In this document: in pieces, positions 63,733 to 64,000 of the stretch
How positions within the stretch are numbered: position 1 is the first letter of the stretch
Layout: every line of letters starts with the position of its first letter
From: Allobacillus halotolerans
Lineage (GTDB): Bacteria > Bacillota > Bacilli > Bacillales > Alkalibacillaceae
Direction of reading: 5' to 3'
Length of the DNA: 64,000 nucleotides
Assembly: GCF_018967645.1 (NCBI RefSeq)
Contig: NZ_JAHLZF010000011.1
Location: 1-64,000, forward strand
Made by a program: the position numbers and the translations under genes
Notes under the pieces: generated by a model
What the model was told of the DNA's origin: nothing
The model's database searches: none
The model's input: the letters and a program-made list of their open reading frames with translations, nothing else

Positions 63733-64000
63733 ATGACTAATTCAAACCAATACAATGTAGCAGTAGTTGGCGTTACAGGAGCTGTCGGCCAACGAATTAT
63801 TGAAATGCTTGAACAGGTTGATTTTCCAGTGAATCAATTGATTCCACTTGCATCAAAACGTTCTGTTGGTAAGACTGTGGATTTTAAAGGTGAATCCATC
63901 GAAATTAAAGAAGCACTACCGGAACAATTTGATGATGTCGATATTGCTTTCTTCTCAGCCGGGGGTTCAGTTTCTAAGCAACTGGCTCCGGAGGCTGTTG
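63733..64000 (+). CDS. asd: Aspartate-semialdehyde dehydrogenase, 5' part
   Basis: The first 89 codons of asd, cut by the window end. It begins MTNSNQYNVAVVGVTGAVGQ, with the NADP-binding GxTGxVG motif at about residues 13-19, then IIEMLEQVDFPVNQLIPLASKRSVGK and DIAFFSAGGSVSKQLAPEAV, all typical. The enzyme makes aspartate semialdehyde for lysine, diaminopimelate, threonine, methionine and dipicolinate. GGGGG lies about 8 bases before the ATG. In B. subtilis dapG and dapA follow. Confidence 0.94.
   Translation, partial: MTNSNQYNVAVVGVTGAVGQRIIEMLEQVDFPVNQLIPLASKRSVGKTVDFKGESIEIKEALPEQFDDVDIAFFSAGGSVSKQLAPEAV

Overview
The window is a continuous, almost entirely plus-strand block of core genes from a low-GC, endospore-forming, flagellated member of the Bacillaceae. 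Gene order follows the Bacillus subtilis topA-to-asd region closely, but the protein sequences are clearly not those of B. subtilis. Many proteins are acidic, which would fit a halotolerant or alkaliphilic genus; the genus cannot be fixed from the sequence alone. I see no prophage, insertion sequence, CRISPR array, tRNA or rRNA, and no cassette resembling a defence or secondary-metabolite system. 66 protein genes are called; the last one (asd) runs off the window.

Layout. (1) 116-6256: topA, then xerC-hslV-hslU-codY (chromosome topology, dimer resolution, HslUV protease, the GTP/branched-chain amino-acid sensing repressor CodY). trmFO, which sits between topA and xerC in B. subtilis, is missing here. 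(2) 6654-35514: the fla/che operon, flgB-flgC-fliE-fliF-fliG-fliH-fliI-fliJ-motE-fliK-flgD-(TIGR02530 gene)-flgE-flbD-fliL-fliM-fliY-cheY-fliO-fliP-fliQ-fliR-flhB-flhA-flhF-flhG-cheB-cheA-cheW-cheC-cheD-sigD-(DUF342/FapA gene)-(small conserved unknown)-swrB. It encodes rod, MS-ring, C-ring switch, export gate and ATPase, hook, placement GTPase/ATPase, chemotaxis phosphorelay and the late flagellar sigma factor. (3) 35661-49116: rpsB-tsf-pyrH-frr-uppS-cdsA-dxr-rseP-proS-polC (translation, UMP and isoprenoid/phospholipid precursors, site-2 protease, replicative polymerase). (4) 50103-57702: rimP-nusA-rnpM(ylxR)-ylxQ-infB-ylxP-rbfA-truB-ribF-rpsO (transcription, ribosome maturation, flavin cofactors). 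(5) 57889-64000: pnp, mlpA, ymxH, the dipicolinate synthase pair dpaA-dpaB, and the start of asd, which supplies the diaminopimelate/dipicolinate branch. ylxY, expected between pnp and mlpA, is absent.

The protein genes are conventional, so the unexplained signal lies in four long non-coding gaps. 49.3-49.75 kb, between the polC terminator and the likely rimP promoter, holds a degenerate array of about 20 units with a 20-21 bp period (core ATATG, three variable bases, CC). A short piece resembling it lies in the tsf-pyrH gap. Positions 8-79 and, in inverse orientation, 60205-60276 share a 72 bp ungapped repeat that I count at 58 of 72 identical; the second copy lies where ylxY should be. The rimP leader (about 320 nt) carries an early intrinsic-terminator-like hairpin with an interrupted U-tract plus three further hairpins, the arrangement expected for NusA autoregulation. 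The gap before flgB holds a 9 bp inverted repeat and repeated TGTCGA words. At gene scale, flbD has a hairpin between a good Shine-Dalgarno sequence and its start codon, and about ten fla/che-block genes use TTG or GTG starts.
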